NCBI GenBank assembly: GCA_964489525.1
Contig: CAZAYY010000007.1
Location: 102,826 to 166,825 of the forward strand
Reading direction: 5' to 3'
From: CAZAYY01 sp964489525
GTDB lineage: Bacteria > Chloroflexota > Anaerolineae > Anaerolineales > JABWBV01
DNA length: 64,000 bases
In this document: positions 52,051 to 61,161 of the stretch, piece after piece
Position numbering within the stretch: the first letter of the stretch is position 1
How the letters are laid out: each line of letters begins with the position of its first letter
The notes under the pieces: model-generated
Databases searched by the model: none
What the model was told of the DNA's origin: nothing
Seen by the model: only the letters and a program-made list of their open reading frames with translations
Position numbers and translations under genes: made by a program

Positions 52051-53048
52051 CCGGTTGATTCCTGAATTTCAGATTCCTGGTAAAGGGCTCCAATGACTTC
52101 TTCCAGGCTTGGGTCGGAAATGGTCACATCAACCAGGGAGCCGGCTGCAGCCAGTTGAGCAACCACGCCTTCAACCTCGGTCTGGCGGGTATCAAACTTC
52201 AACTTGACGCCATAACGCCCAATTTTCAGAATCTCAGTGCCGGGAATCTGAAAGGTTTTGGAAACCTCGCTGGCGTAGCGAACCTCAACCAGTTTTGAGG
52301 TCAGGTGTCGCCGCTTCAGGTTGGAGACCTTATCCCGATAGACAATTTTTCCGTGGTTGATGATAATCACCTGGCTGCACAGGGCTTCCAGGTCCCCGGC
52401 GTCGTGGGAGGTGAGCAGCACGCCAACACCTTCCAGTTCGTTCATCCGGCGGATGGTATCGCGAATGCGCTGCTTGGCAATTACATCCAGGCCAATGGAG
52501 GGTTCATCCAGTAAGAGCAGTTGGGGCTTGTGCAGCAATGAGGCAGCCACCTCACAGCGCATCCGTTGGCCCAGCGAGAGCTTGCGCACGGGGGTTTTTA
52601 ACAGGTCTTGCAGTTCAAAGGCTTCGGATAGAAATCCAATCCTTTGCTGCAGTGCGCTGTCTTCAAGCTCGTAAATTTTCCCAAAGAGGTTGAAGGTGTC
52701 CAACGCAGGTAGATGGTACCAGAGCTGGGGTCGCTGGCCAAAAACGGTGCCAATTTTATAGGCCAGTTTGCGCCGGTCAATCCAGGGGGTAAGGCCCAAC
52801 ACGCTGGCTTCGCCGCTGGTTGGGTGCAAAATCCCGGTTAGAATCTTTATCGTGGTGGATTTTCCGGCCCCATTGGGGCCAATAAAACCTAAAACTTCAC
52901 CCGCTTCAACCTGAAAAGAAATATCCTCAACAGCCTGGATTTCTTTGTAATCCGGGCGCACAAGGGCGCGCAGTGAACCTGCCAAGCCAGCAGATTTCTG
53001 CTTGGAGCGAAATGATTTATGTAAATGTCTGACGTTTATGGCTGGCAT
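52047..53048 (-). CDS. ABC transporter ATPase (ABC-2 exporter)
   Basis: 333 aa from ATG 53048 (MPAINV); the frame opens 22 codons earlier without a ribosome site. Walker A GPNGAGKS near 58-65, Q-loop FGQRPQLW, signature LSLGQ, Walker B LLLLDEPS with D-loop GLD, and switch His in LTSHDAGDLE. About 100 C-terminal residues form a regulatory extension. The altered signature (LSLGQ) is usual in this subfamily. A TATAAT on the minus strand about 30 bases upstream is a probable -10. It forms an overlapping operon with two permeases. Confidence 0.92.
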   Translation of the reverse strand: MPAINVRHLHKSFRSKQKSAGLAGSLRALVRPDYKEIQAVEDISFQVEAGEVLGFIGPNGAGKSTTIKILTGILHPTSGEASVLGLTPWIDRRKLAYKIGTVFGQRPQLWYHLPALDTFNLFGKIYELEDSALQQRIGFLSEAFELQDLLKTPVRKLSLGQRMRCEVAASLLHKPQLLLLDEPSIGLDVIAKQRIRDTIRRMNELEGVGVLLTSHDAGDLEALCSQVIIINHGKIVYRDKVSNLKRRHLTSKLVEVRYASEVSKTFQIPGTEILKIGRYGVKLKFDTRQTEVEGVVAQLAAAGSLVDVTISDPSLEEVIGALYQESEIQESTG

Positions 53049-53176
53049 AAGGCACACAGGAAATGGAGAGATTGCAGATATTATAGTTGATGTTTTCTCG
53101 TTATAATAATACACAAGTTCTGATTAACCTGGTTTTTATATTGTGGTTGCCAGAGCAAGGTTATTAAAGGTGAAAT

Positions 53177-55633
53177 ATGTCTGATCCGAATAAAGAAACG
53201 ATTGAAGCACAGCGCCGCCGCAGGGCAGGCCCGCAGCAATCTGGCCAGCGCCAGCGCCAGCGCGCAGAAGCGCCCCAGCGCCAGCGACCGAGCAGTCCAT
53301 CCTCCCAGGGTACCCAGCCGCCTTCGGGTGGGGGTGGCCAGCGTCCACCCATGAGACCTTCGCAAATGGGAGGTGGACGGCCATCCGGCGGTAGATTGCA
53401 GCAAATCATGGGGATTGTTTTGTTTATCCTTGTGGTTATTGTCTATCTGGTGTCGGGTGGGGAGGATTTACCTTTAGATAGTGTTCCTTCTTCTGATCCG
53501 GGCGGCAGTGTGGTTTCTCAGCCGACCCAGGTTATTCCTACCTCCCGGCCAGTGACCCCACCCGCTGCGGCATCGGGTGACGGCCAGACCTGGTTGGTGA
53601 TGTTTTACCAGGATGCGGATGACAAAATTCTCGAAGAAGACATTTTGTTGGATCTAAATGAGGCAGAACGGATCGGTTCAACCGACCGGGTAACCATCGT
53701 GGCCCAAATCGATCGTCACCGGGGTGGCTACAGTGGGGATGGCGATTGGACTTCCACCCGGCGGTACCTGGTGGATTTTGATTCCGATTTGCAGCGCACC
53801 AATTCCCAACTGATTGACGACTTGGGCGAAACCAGCATGGCCGATGGCCAGACTCTGGTGGACTTTGTCACCTGGGCCGTGGCCAACTACCCGGCTGATA
53901 AGTATGTTCTGATCATGTCTGATCATGGTATGGGCTGGCCGGGCGGCTGGACAGATTCCGACCCTAAAGGCCAGGCGGACCGTTCCATTCCGCTCTCTGC
54001 TGCACTGGGCGATGCACTTTATCTGCATGAGTTGGATGATGTCTTGGGTCAGATTCGCTCCCAAACCGGTATCGATAAATTTGAGATGATTGGTATGGAT
54101 GCCTGTTTGATGGGGCATATTGAGGTGTTTGCGGCCCTGGCCCCGCACGCCCGTTACGCGGTTGCCTCTCAGGAAACTGAGCCCGCCCTGGGTTGGGCTT
54201 ATACTGGCTTTTTACAGGAGCTTGTGGCCGATCCAGATATGGATGGCGCCCGTCTCTCCGGCGCCATTGTTGAAACCTACATCAATGATGACCAGCGGAT
54301 TGTTGACGACCAGGCCAGGGCAGCCTTTTTGCGCCAGGGCTCTCCGTTTGGCGGCCTGTTGGGCGGCGGGATGTCGGCAGATGCCCTGGCTCGCCAACTT
54401 GGTCGAAACATTACCCTGACAGCTGTGGATCTGGAGGCTTTCGGTGGGCTGATGGGCAGCGTTAATCAGCTTGCCTTTGCCTTGCAAAATGAAGATGACC
54501 AGGTGATTTCAAAAGCTCGTTCGTACGCCCAATCTTTCACCAGCATTTTTGGGAAAGATGTTCCCCCGTCATACATTGACCTCGGCAACTTTGTCCAGAT
54601 TTTACGCAAAGAAACTTCAAGTGCGGAGTTTGCCCGGGTGTACGATGCAGTCCTGGTCGAAATTGACCGGACGGTAATTGCGGATAAAAAAGGACCGGAT
54701 AAACCTGGTGCAACCGGAATTTCGATTTATTTCCCAAATTCCACCCTATACCGCTCACCCGCGGCAGGCCCGCAATCCTACACGGCAGTCGCCGACCGTT
54801 TTGCTGAAACCTCGCTTTGGGATGATTTCCTGGCCTACTTCTACGCCGGGCGCACGTTCGAACTGGATTCAAACACCCGGGCGGTTCCAGCCAGTGGATC
54901 ACCGCAGCGCTCCCCCGGTGCCGGGGATATCGCCATTGCGCCGATTACACTTTCTGCAAACGACGCGGCCCCTGGCCAGCCTGTGGTGATGACTGCGGAT
55001 GTCTCCGGGACGAATATTGGCTATATTTACCTGTTTGTTGGCTTTTATGACCAGACCGCCAATTCCATTTTTATGGCCGATCGCGATTACCTGGAAAGCC
55101 CGGAAACCCGCGAAGTGGATGGTATTTTCTACCCTGTTTGGAGCGACAACCAGACGTTCACATTGAAATACACCTGGGAGCCGGTAGTTTTCTACATCAG
55201 CGATGGCGTCAATTCCCATATTGCCATGCTTAAGCCAGAATCTTATGGGGCAACGTACGAGGATACGGTTTATTCGGTAGATGGGTTGTATACCTACACC
55301 ACCGGTGAACAGCGTTATGCCCGCCTGTATTTCCGGGATGGTTATCTGCGCCAGGTTTTTGGTTTCACCAGCGCTGATGGCACAGGAGCGCCCCGTGAAA
55401 TCACTCCCCAGGCCGGGGACGCTTTTACCATATACGAGACCTGGCTCGACCTGGACAGCCAGGGCCGGGTGCAGCAGCAGTCCACCCAGCCGGGGGGCGC
55501 CCTGGTGTTTGGCGACCAGATGTTTCATTGGGAAGAACTGGATGCCGCAATGGGCGATTACATCATTGGTTTCATCGTAGAAGACCTGGAAGGCAACAAA
55601 ACCCAATCTTTCGCCCAGGTGATTGTGAAGTAG
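53177..55633 (+). CDS. Clostripain-family (C11) cysteine peptidase, membrane-anchored
   Basis: 818 aa. N-terminal 70 residues are a basic Gln/Arg/Pro-rich cytoplasmic segment, then one TM helix (IMGIVLFILVVIVYLV, ~76-92) and a Pro/Ser linker. The C11 caspase-like fold follows: WLVMFYQDADDKILEEDI near 138, His250 in MSDHGMGW, and Cys310 in GMDACLMGHIEV, the catalytic pair. The last ~250 residues are beta-rich, without a recognised domain. C11 peptidases cut after basic residues, often after self-activation. It would act outside the cell membrane. TATAAT at 53102-53107 is a possible -10, in a region shared with the divergent ABC-2 operon. Confidence 0.9.
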   Translation: MSDPNKETIEAQRRRRAGPQQSGQRQRQRAEAPQRQRPSSPSSQGTQPPSGGGGQRPPMRPSQMGGGRPSGGRLQQIMGIVLFILVVIVYLVSGGEDLPLDSVPSSDPGGSVVSQPTQVIPTSRPVTPPAAASGDGQTWLVMFYQDADDKILEEDILLDLNEAERIGSTDRVTIVAQIDRHRGGYSGDGDWTSTRRYLVDFDSDLQRTNSQLIDDLGETSMADGQTLVDFVTWAVANYPADKYVLIMSDHGMGWPGGWTDSDPKGQADRSIPLSAALGDALYLHELDDVLGQIRSQTGIDKFEMIGMDACLMGHIEVFAALAPHARYAVASQETEPALGWAYTGFLQELVADPDMDGARLSGAIVETYINDDQRIVDDQARAAFLRQGSPFGGLLGGGMSADALARQLGRNITLTAVDLEAFGGLMGSVNQLAFALQNEDDQVISKARSYAQSFTSIFGKDVPPSYIDLGNFVQILRKETSSAEFARVYDAVLVEIDRTVIADKKGPDKPGATGISIYFPNSTLYRSPAAGPQSYTAVADRFAETSLWDDFLAYFYAGRTFELDSNTRAVPASGSPQRSPGAGDIAIAPITLSANDAAPGQPVVMTADVSGTNIGYIYLFVGFYDQTANSIFMADRDYLESPETREVDGIFYPVWSDNQTFTLKYTWEPVVFYISDGVNSHIAMLKPESYGATYEDTVYSVDGLYTYTTGEQRYARLYFRDGYLRQVFGFTSADGTGAPREITPQAGDAFTIYETWLDLDSQGRVQQQSTQPGGALVFGDQMFHWEELDAAMGDYIIGFIVEDLEGNKTQSFAQVIVK

Positions 55634-55660
55634 CCTAGCAGCACTCTTGTCGTTAAATCA

Positions 55661-55697
55661 AAAGCGGATGCAGGTCGGTTCTCACCTGTATCCGCTT
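55661..55697. terminator. Hairpin terminator between convergent genes
   Basis: 14-bp stem AAGCGGATGCAGGT / ACCTGTATCCGCTT (one G-T pair). On the minus strand the stem is followed by TTTTGATTT. It separates the peptidase and the DHS-like gene. Confidence 0.7.
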
Positions 55698-55716
55698 ATA
55701 ATTTGGATGATGGATG

Positions 55717-56697
55717 CTACCCTAACACATACGCAAAAACCAGAGGTGCGACAATCGTGGCGTCAGATTCGATAATGAACCGGGGGGTGTCTATGCTCAG
55801 TTTTTCCCAGGTGATTTTCTCGTTGGGCACTGCGCCAGAATAAGAACCGTAGCTGGTTGTGGAATCGCTGATCTGGCAGAAATAGGCCCACAAGGGGATA
55901 TCTTTCATCTCCAGGTCCTGGCGCAGCATGGGTACAACGCAAATTGGAAAGTCTCCGGCGATTCCGCCGCCAATCTGGAAAAACCCAAGGGGCGTGGATG
56001 AATGGTGTTTTCCGATATACCAATCCGAAAGGGCCATCATATATTCAATTCCGCTGCGAACGGTGTGGATGTTTTTGATATCCCCGCGGTAGCAGTGGGC
56101 GGCGTAAATATTGCCTGTGGTGGAATCTTCCCAGCCGGGCACGAAAATGGGCAGGTTTTTCTCTGCAGCGGCTACCATCCAACTGTCCTTAGGGTCAATC
56201 TGGAAATGCTTTTCGAGCTTGCCTTTGCGCAGAATGCGGTATAAAAATTCGTGGGGGAAATACCGCTCGCCTTTTTTGTCTGCCTCGAACCACTCTTCCA
56301 GGATGGCATCTTCAATCCGCCGGATGGCTTCTTCTTCGGGGATGCAGGTGTCGGTCACCCGGTTGAGGTGTTGTTCAAGCAGGGCCTGTTCATCCTGCGG
56401 GGTAAGGTCGCGGTAGTTGGGTACGCGTTTATAGTGATCATGGGCAACCAGGTTGTAAATATCTTCTTCCAGGTTGGCACCTGTACAGCTGATGGCGTGA
56501 ATTTTCCCCTGGCGAATCATTTCTGCAAGGGATAATCCCAGTTCGGCAGTGCTCATGGCACCGGCCATGGCCAGCAGCATTTCGCCGCCCTGCTGGATGA
56601 AATGGACATACGCTTCGGCCGCATCTACCAGAGCGGCTGAATTGAAATGGCGGTAGTGATGGCGGATAAATTGTTTGATGATGGGTGCGTTTTGCAT
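55717..56697 (-). CDS. Deoxyhypusine-synthase-like protein (possible homospermidine synthase)
   Basis: 326 aa. DHS fold with NAD-binding stretches MLLAMAGAMSTAELG near 40, CTGANLEEDIYNL near 73-85, LPIFVPGWEDSTTGN, GGGIAGDFPICVVP and the late SGAVPNEKITWEKLS, where Lys299 matches the lysine that carries the aminobutyl group. Bacteria lack eIF5A; several bacterial DHS homologues are known to make homospermidine from putrescine and/or spermidine. As the third gene after arginine decarboxylase and agmatinase, this role fits. The reaction itself is inferred. Confidence 0.88.
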   Translation of the reverse strand: MQNAPIIKQFIRHHYRHFNSAALVDAAEAYVHFIQQGGEMLLAMAGAMSTAELGLSLAEMIRQGKIHAISCTGANLEEDIYNLVAHDHYKRVPNYRDLTPQDEQALLEQHLNRVTDTCIPEEEAIRRIEDAILEEWFEADKKGERYFPHEFLYRILRKGKLEKHFQIDPKDSWMVAAAEKNLPIFVPGWEDSTTGNIYAAHCYRGDIKNIHTVRSGIEYMMALSDWYIGKHHSSTPLGFFQIGGGIAGDFPICVVPMLRQDLEMKDIPLWAYFCQISDSTTSYGSYSGAVPNEKITWEKLSIDTPRFIIESDATIVAPLVFAYVLG

Positions 56698-56708
56698 GGT
56701 GCCTGCCT

Positions 56709-57638
56709 TTAGTCGGTTGAGAACTGCTCAAGTGCAGCGGGATTGTTGGAAGAACGCGACCAGCGCTGGATGTAGTTGATTGCCTTGTAAACCAGTTTTG
56801 CTGCCGCAAAGTCGGCGTGGTGTAAATGGGGGTTGGGTGCAAGTTCCACACAGTCCATTGCCAGGATGGTGCTGTTTTGACTGGCCAGGCGCAGGATATC
56901 CAGCGCCTCTGTCCAGGTCAGCCCATCGGGTTCGGGGGTGCCTGTAGCCGGGATAACTGCCGGGTCGAGGCCGTCTACATCCAGGGTGAGGTAAACCCGC
57001 TTCCCGGTGATTCGATCCAGAAATTCATTCTTCCATCTGCCAGAATGGACATCTTCAGCGTACCAAATTTTGACCCTGGCGGGATTTTCCCGGGCAAATT
57101 CTACCTCTTCGGGGCAGGTGGAACGGATACCCAGTTGGAGCACCTGTTCGATTTCAGCGTGTTCCAGCAGCCTACGGATAACACAGGCATGGCTGAAGGG
57201 GGTGCCGTCATAGTGGTCGCGCAGGTCGCTGTGGGCATCTATCTGAAGAATGGTGATGGGTCCACCCAAGGTTTGGATCAGACCACGGCCGAAGCCCAGG
57301 CTTGCGCTGTGTTCGCCACCCAGCCCCACCACCAGTTTCCCGCTCTGCATGGCGCGGGCAGCGGCCAGGGTGATGGCTTCAATCGATGCTGCTGGCTCTG
57401 GGGCTAAGCTGACCGGTTCGAGCGTGTGGACGCCATACTCCAGAGCAGTTTCGCTGCCAAACTCCCGGTCATACAGTTCAACCTGCTGGGAAGCCAGAAT
57501 GATGGCCTCTGGGCCATTGGTTGTGCCTTGTCCGTAGCTGACAGTGGCTTCATAGGGTATCGGGAGAACCCACACCCCGGCCTGGTCTCGGTGGGAATAG
57601 GGCTCTGGAAGTCCCAAAAAGTTATGGGGAGTTTCCAT
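56709..57638 (-). CDS. speB: Agmatinase
   Basis: 309 aa, ureohydrolase family. Mn ligands: GGEHSASLG (His), DAHSDLRD (Asp-His-Asp), LDVDGLDP (Asp-Asp), and TGTPEPDGLTW. It hydrolyses agmatine to putrescine and urea. Arginase and guanidinobutyrase share these motifs, but the neighbour on the 5' side is an arginine decarboxylase, which supports agmatinase. It lies 9 bases after that gene and 11 before the DHS-like gene. Confidence 0.9.
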   Translation of the reverse strand: METPHNFLGLPEPYSHRDQAGVWVLPIPYEATVSYGQGTTNGPEAIILASQQVELYDREFGSETALEYGVHTLEPVSLAPEPAASIEAITLAAARAMQSGKLVVGLGGEHSASLGFGRGLIQTLGGPITILQIDAHSDLRDHYDGTPFSHACVIRRLLEHAEIEQVLQLGIRSTCPEEVEFARENPARVKIWYAEDVHSGRWKNEFLDRITGKRVYLTLDVDGLDPAVIPATGTPEPDGLTWTEALDILRLASQNSTILAMDCVELAPNPHLHHADFAAAKLVYKAINYIQRWSRSSNNPAALEQFSTD

Positions 57639-57647
57639 GAGATGCGG

Positions 57648-58193
57648 TTAAATCAGAATCGCAGCCGCAACCACGGTTGTCCACATGCCGTTGGGCTCAG
57701 CAGTTACCGCAACGGTGATGGAGGTGGTATCTACGATCTGCCCTCCCATCAGGTATTGTTCCTTGCGAGCGTTGTAGTCTTTGTCAGCGTCAAAGGTGAT
57801 ACCCAGGGTTGTGGCGAGCATGGTGGCGGCAAGGTCTTCGGCGTAATCGCCGGCTTCTTGCTCTGTCTGGCCATAGGTATGGTGTTCTGAAAGGTAGCCG
57901 TACTGGTTGATATCGGTTGGCCGGGCGACGCCAATTGAGGCAGCAATCCGGCGGCCGGCCTCGTTGGCCGACATTTCAGAAATCACCGCAAATACAATCT
58001 CGCCGGGTTGGAGAAGCGCCAGCCCTTCGTCTTTTTCAATGATTTGGCAGCGAGGGGGGAAAATGGACGAGACTCGCACCAGGTTAAAATGAGCAATTCC
58101 GGCGCTGCGCAAAGCCAGTTCGAAACTGGTAAGTTTTTCTTTGTGGGCGCCGACGCCTTTGGTTAAAAATAATTTATGGGGAATCAGCCTCAT
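57648..58193 (-). CDS. Pyruvoyl-dependent arginine decarboxylase
   Basis: 181 aa, GAAGGAG upstream. The self-cleavage site LVRVSSIFPP places the scissile bond at Ser42-Ser43, creating the pyruvoyl group on the alpha chain. Also seen are GVGAHKEKLTSFELAL at the N-terminus and GEIVFAVISEMSANEAGRRIAASIG. It converts arginine to agmatine. It is the first gene of the polyamine operon. A 10-11-bp inverted repeat lies about 45 bases upstream. Confidence 0.93.
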   Translation of the reverse strand: MRLIPHKLFLTKGVGAHKEKLTSFELALRSAGIAHFNLVRVSSIFPPRCQIIEKDEGLALLQPGEIVFAVISEMSANEAGRRIAASIGVARPTDINQYGYLSEHHTYGQTEQEAGDYAEDLAATMLATTLGITFDADKDYNARKEQYLMGGQIVDTTSITVAVTAEPNGMWTTVVAAAILI

Positions 58194-58234
58194 TTTGTCG
58201 CTCCTTCGGGTTAAAATTTAGCAACTGCCTATAT

Positions 58235-58259
58235 ACTGGTTTGGCTTTCCAAAACCAGT
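58235..58259. promoter_or_regulatory. Inverted repeat upstream of the polyamine operon
   Basis: ACTGGTTTGG-CTTT-CCAAAACCAGT pairs fully apart from one extra A. It lies 42-66 bases upstream of the arginine decarboxylase start, and no T-run follows on either strand, so it looks more like an operator or leader hairpin than a terminator. Confidence 0.45.
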
Positions 58260-58328
58260 AACAGCAGTCACCATTTTTATTTTATCATCCATTCGATTAT
58301 TAATGGGTGTGGAGGGGTGTTATTTTCA

Positions 58329-59552
58329 CTACAGGGGGAACCCGTTTTCCAGTCCGGGAACAGCCTGGACAATCCGGGCGCCGCATGCGTTTTTGAAGGC
58401 ATCGATGCAGTCCTGTATGGCGGTAATCATCCGGCCGTCGGGCTGGATGTTGGGCTCCCACCACCAGCCTTTGACCTGCAAGATAAAATTTTTCCGGTCC
58501 AGGCTCAGCTCGCAGCGGGCAGCAAACTGGTCTCCATATAGAATGGGCAGTACGTAATAACCATACTGCCTTTTTTCAGCGGGTTTGTACACTTCCCAGG
58601 TGTAGTCAAAGTTGAAAATCATTCGCACCAGTTCCCGGTCCCAAATCAGGTTGTCGAGTGGCGCAATCAATGCCGCCCTTGGTTCCACCGCCGGGTTCTC
58701 TGCTGGCTGGTCTGCCAGCGTATCTGCCTGGGCAAAGAATACTTCGTTCTTAATTCCTTCAATGGCGATTGGGGTAATTTTCCCCTGGTCCACCAACCGC
58801 AGCAGGGTCTGTTTCCTTTCGGGGCTTTTCGTTTCCCGAATACCCAGCCAGGAATCGGCCCCGCCTGGACGGACAAGCCCAATGCCGCCAATTCGGCGGT
58901 GGACATGCCAGTCCTGGTAGTTTTCCAGGCAGGGGTTGGGGTCTGGAGTGGTGAGGATTTCCGCAGGGAGAAGGCGCTCGACGAGGTCGAAATATCGCCG
59001 GGCACTGACCCGTCTATGGATGGCGATTTCTCCACGGGCAAACAGTGCTTCGAGGCAGGCCCTTTCCAGCCGGACAAAATTGCCCCACATCCAGGGGATG
59101 CTCCCGGTGGTTTCCAATTCCAAAGAGCTCAAGGGCCCTCTTTCTTTGAGCTGTTCCAAAATGAATGGGGCAGCCTGCATGGCTTCATTCTGCCCGATAT
59201 CAAAAGATTTCTCCATGGCCTGCCGTTGGCGGGAAAAGAAAGGCCAGTCTTCTACCGGATAAATTGCGGCCATTTTGTCCCAACCATCCCAAAGCCGCCG
59301 CTCTGTGTACAGTAAATTTTCGAGAATACCCGGATGATATTGGTTTACCCGGCTTTGCAGTACCAGATCGGCATTGCGCAGGGTGATTTGGATTGGATCG
59401 AACTGGATGCAGCCCACCCTGCGGATGAAAGCCAAAATGTCATCCGGGTTTTCAAGCTGGCGAGGCGGCCACAAGCCCTGGTGTGTCAAGATCAGCTGCC
59501 GGGCTTCGGCAGCAGTCATGGTGATGGTGGGGGATGCAATGGGCTGGGGCAT
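58329..59552 (-). CDS. YcaQ/AlkX-family winged-helix DNA glycosylase
   Basis: 407 aa, AGGAG upstream. The N-terminal helix-turn-helix (TAAEARQLILTHQGL) is followed by IRRVGCIQFDPIQ with the catalytic Gln-x-Asp pair (Gln50, Asp52) of interstrand-crosslink glycosylases. Tandem winged helices follow and a C-terminal beta-barrel (FDYTWEVYKPAEKRQYGYYVLP). Known members unhook nitrogen-mustard crosslinks. Start choice MPQPIAS is supported by the ribosome site. Confidence 0.9.
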   Translation of the reverse strand: MPQPIASPTITMTAAEARQLILTHQGLWPPRQLENPDDILAFIRRVGCIQFDPIQITLRNADLVLQSRVNQYHPGILENLLYTERRLWDGWDKMAAIYPVEDWPFFSRQRQAMEKSFDIGQNEAMQAAPFILEQLKERGPLSSLELETTGSIPWMWGNFVRLERACLEALFARGEIAIHRRVSARRYFDLVERLLPAEILTTPDPNPCLENYQDWHVHRRIGGIGLVRPGGADSWLGIRETKSPERKQTLLRLVDQGKITPIAIEGIKNEVFFAQADTLADQPAENPAVEPRAALIAPLDNLIWDRELVRMIFNFDYTWEVYKPAEKRQYGYYVLPILYGDQFAARCELSLDRKNFILQVKGWWWEPNIQPDGRMITAIQDCIDAFKNACGARIVQAVPGLENGFPL

Positions 59553-59737
59553 CGTGTCTCCTGGTTGGGAACTTTTTGCAGGGCGGGTGCGTTAAAATCT
59601 TAGGCATTTATGGGTGTGCCTGGTAGGGCGAACTGCCCAAATGGATTATAGCACCCCCGGTACACCGGACCTGTCCATTTTGGATTTTTTTCGGCATGCT
59701 TGCCTGGCCGGATTTGGATGCTTTGAGGAGGTTTCCA

Positions 59738-60391
59738 ATGTTTTCCCGAAAGACCCTGTTGATTTTTGCTTTAATATCCCTGTTCATGCTGGTGGCCTGT
59801 GCGCCTGAAGCAGCAAACGATGTTCCAAGGGCAAGCATGCCTGAACAGCCTGCCCTGACTGCCCAGGAGTTGGCGCCCTCACCGGTTCCGCAAAACCAGG
59901 AAGCGGGCTTATCGGAAGAGCAAATGGTGCGCGCCGCGGTGGCGAATATTCATGCAATGACCGGCAATCCGGACATCGTTTTGAATTTTACGGGGATGAC
60001 CACCCACAGCGAAAATTCCTTGTGGCGGGTTGCCCAGCTCTCAGGCCCAGAAGCTTCGTTTTTGGCTGACCCAACCGATGGGCGCATTGTTTATTTGCAA
60101 TATAACGAAGTTGCCGAACCTGCCCCGGGCAGCGAACTCACTTCTGCCCAGCTGGAAGGTTTGGTTCGTGCGTTTTTAGGGACGTATAACCGCTGTTTTG
60201 AATCTGCCCAGGTAGGATTGTTGGCTTCTGTGGGCGGCAAAGGGGCGAACCGCTTTTTCCGCTGGCAGGCTGGTCAGCCAGACCCGGCCCGGCCCAATGA
60301 CCAGCCTACTTTTGTGCAGGTTTCGATCACAAGTGACGGGCGGATTTTCGGGTATGTGGATTCAGGGATTTGTTTCCTGACCCAGCCGTAA
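59738..60391 (+). CDS. Lipoprotein of unknown function
   Basis: 217 aa from ATG 59738, behind GAGGAGG; the longer frame has no support. Signal peptide ends LFMLVACAPE (lipobox Cys at ~20). A short Pro-rich spacer precedes a compact domain from ~60 with MVRAAVANIHAMTGNP and WRVAQLSGPEASFLADPTDGRIVYLQY. I recognise no family. Two later cysteines could form a disulfide outside the cell. Confidence 0.75.
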   Translation: MFSRKTLLIFALISLFMLVACAPEAANDVPRASMPEQPALTAQELAPSPVPQNQEAGLSEEQMVRAAVANIHAMTGNPDIVLNFTGMTTHSENSLWRVAQLSGPEASFLADPTDGRIVYLQYNEVAEPAPGSELTSAQLEGLVRAFLGTYNRCFESAQVGLLASVGGKGANRFFRWQAGQPDPARPNDQPTFVQVSITSDGRIFGYVDSGICFLTQP

Positions 60392-60434
60392 ATGGGGTAG
60401 AATACCGCCTGACTTTAACTTCAGGTTGCTATTG

Positions 60435-61091
60435 ATGCCTTTTAACCCCTTGCAGAATCCGGAAAACCCGGCTTTCATTTTTGATTTCGGTGCGGTTCTG
60501 ATTGATTGGAATCCATATCATCTATACCGGAAAATGTTTCCGGATGATGCTGCTATTGCCCGGTTTTTAAAAGAGGTGGATTTCATGGCCTGGAACCACC
60601 AGCAGGATTTAGGCCGCCCATTTGCCGAGGCGGTTGTAGAAATGGTGGACCGTTTTCCGGGTTATGCTGAGCCGATCCGGGCTTATCATACTCGCTGGAT
60701 TGAGATGATATCCGGTCCCATTCAACCCACGGTGGATGTCATGGCAGCGCTGCGCAGCGCCGGTTTCAGGTTATATGGCCTGAGCAACTGGTCTTTGGAA
60801 ACGTTTTCTCTGATTCATGCTGATCGGGACCGCTATCCATTTTTTGATTGGCTGGAGGATATGGTGATTTCTGGAGCCGTGGGCATTGCCAAGCCCGATC
60901 CAGGGGTATACCAGCTGCTGTTAGACCGGATTGGCCTGCCTGCTTCTGCCTGCATTTTTATAGACGATTCACCCGCTAACATTGACACGGCGGAAAAAAT
61001 GGGGTTTCATGCCATCCAATTCACCAGCCCGGCAGTGCTTGCAGCCCAACTGGCCAGGTATTTACCGGATGGGTTTCAAAACAATCTATAG
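60435..61091 (+). CDS. HAD-superfamily hydrolase (YihX/haloacid-type)
   Basis: 218 aa from ATG 60435; a TTG at 60426 is an alternative. Motif I FDFGAVLIDW (nucleophile Asp), motif II GLSNWS, Lys in GIAKPDPGVYQ, and motif IV FIDDSPANIDTA. The short helical cap matches the YihX-like sugar-phosphatase or haloacid-dehalogenase branch. Substrate unknown. TAGAAT at 60398-60403 may be its -10 box. Confidence 0.88.
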   Translation: MPFNPLQNPENPAFIFDFGAVLIDWNPYHLYRKMFPDDAAIARFLKEVDFMAWNHQQDLGRPFAEAVVEMVDRFPGYAEPIRAYHTRWIEMISGPIQPTVDVMAALRSAGFRLYGLSNWSLETFSLIHADRDRYPFFDWLEDMVISGAVGIAKPDPGVYQLLLDRIGLPASACIFIDDSPANIDTAEKMGFHAIQFTSPAVLAAQLARYLPDGFQNNL

Positions 61092-61161
61092 GGCTTAATC
61101 CAATCCATGGGGTAATTCGGGTAAAATCCTCCCGTTATTTTCCTGGGATTTTGGAGGTTTT

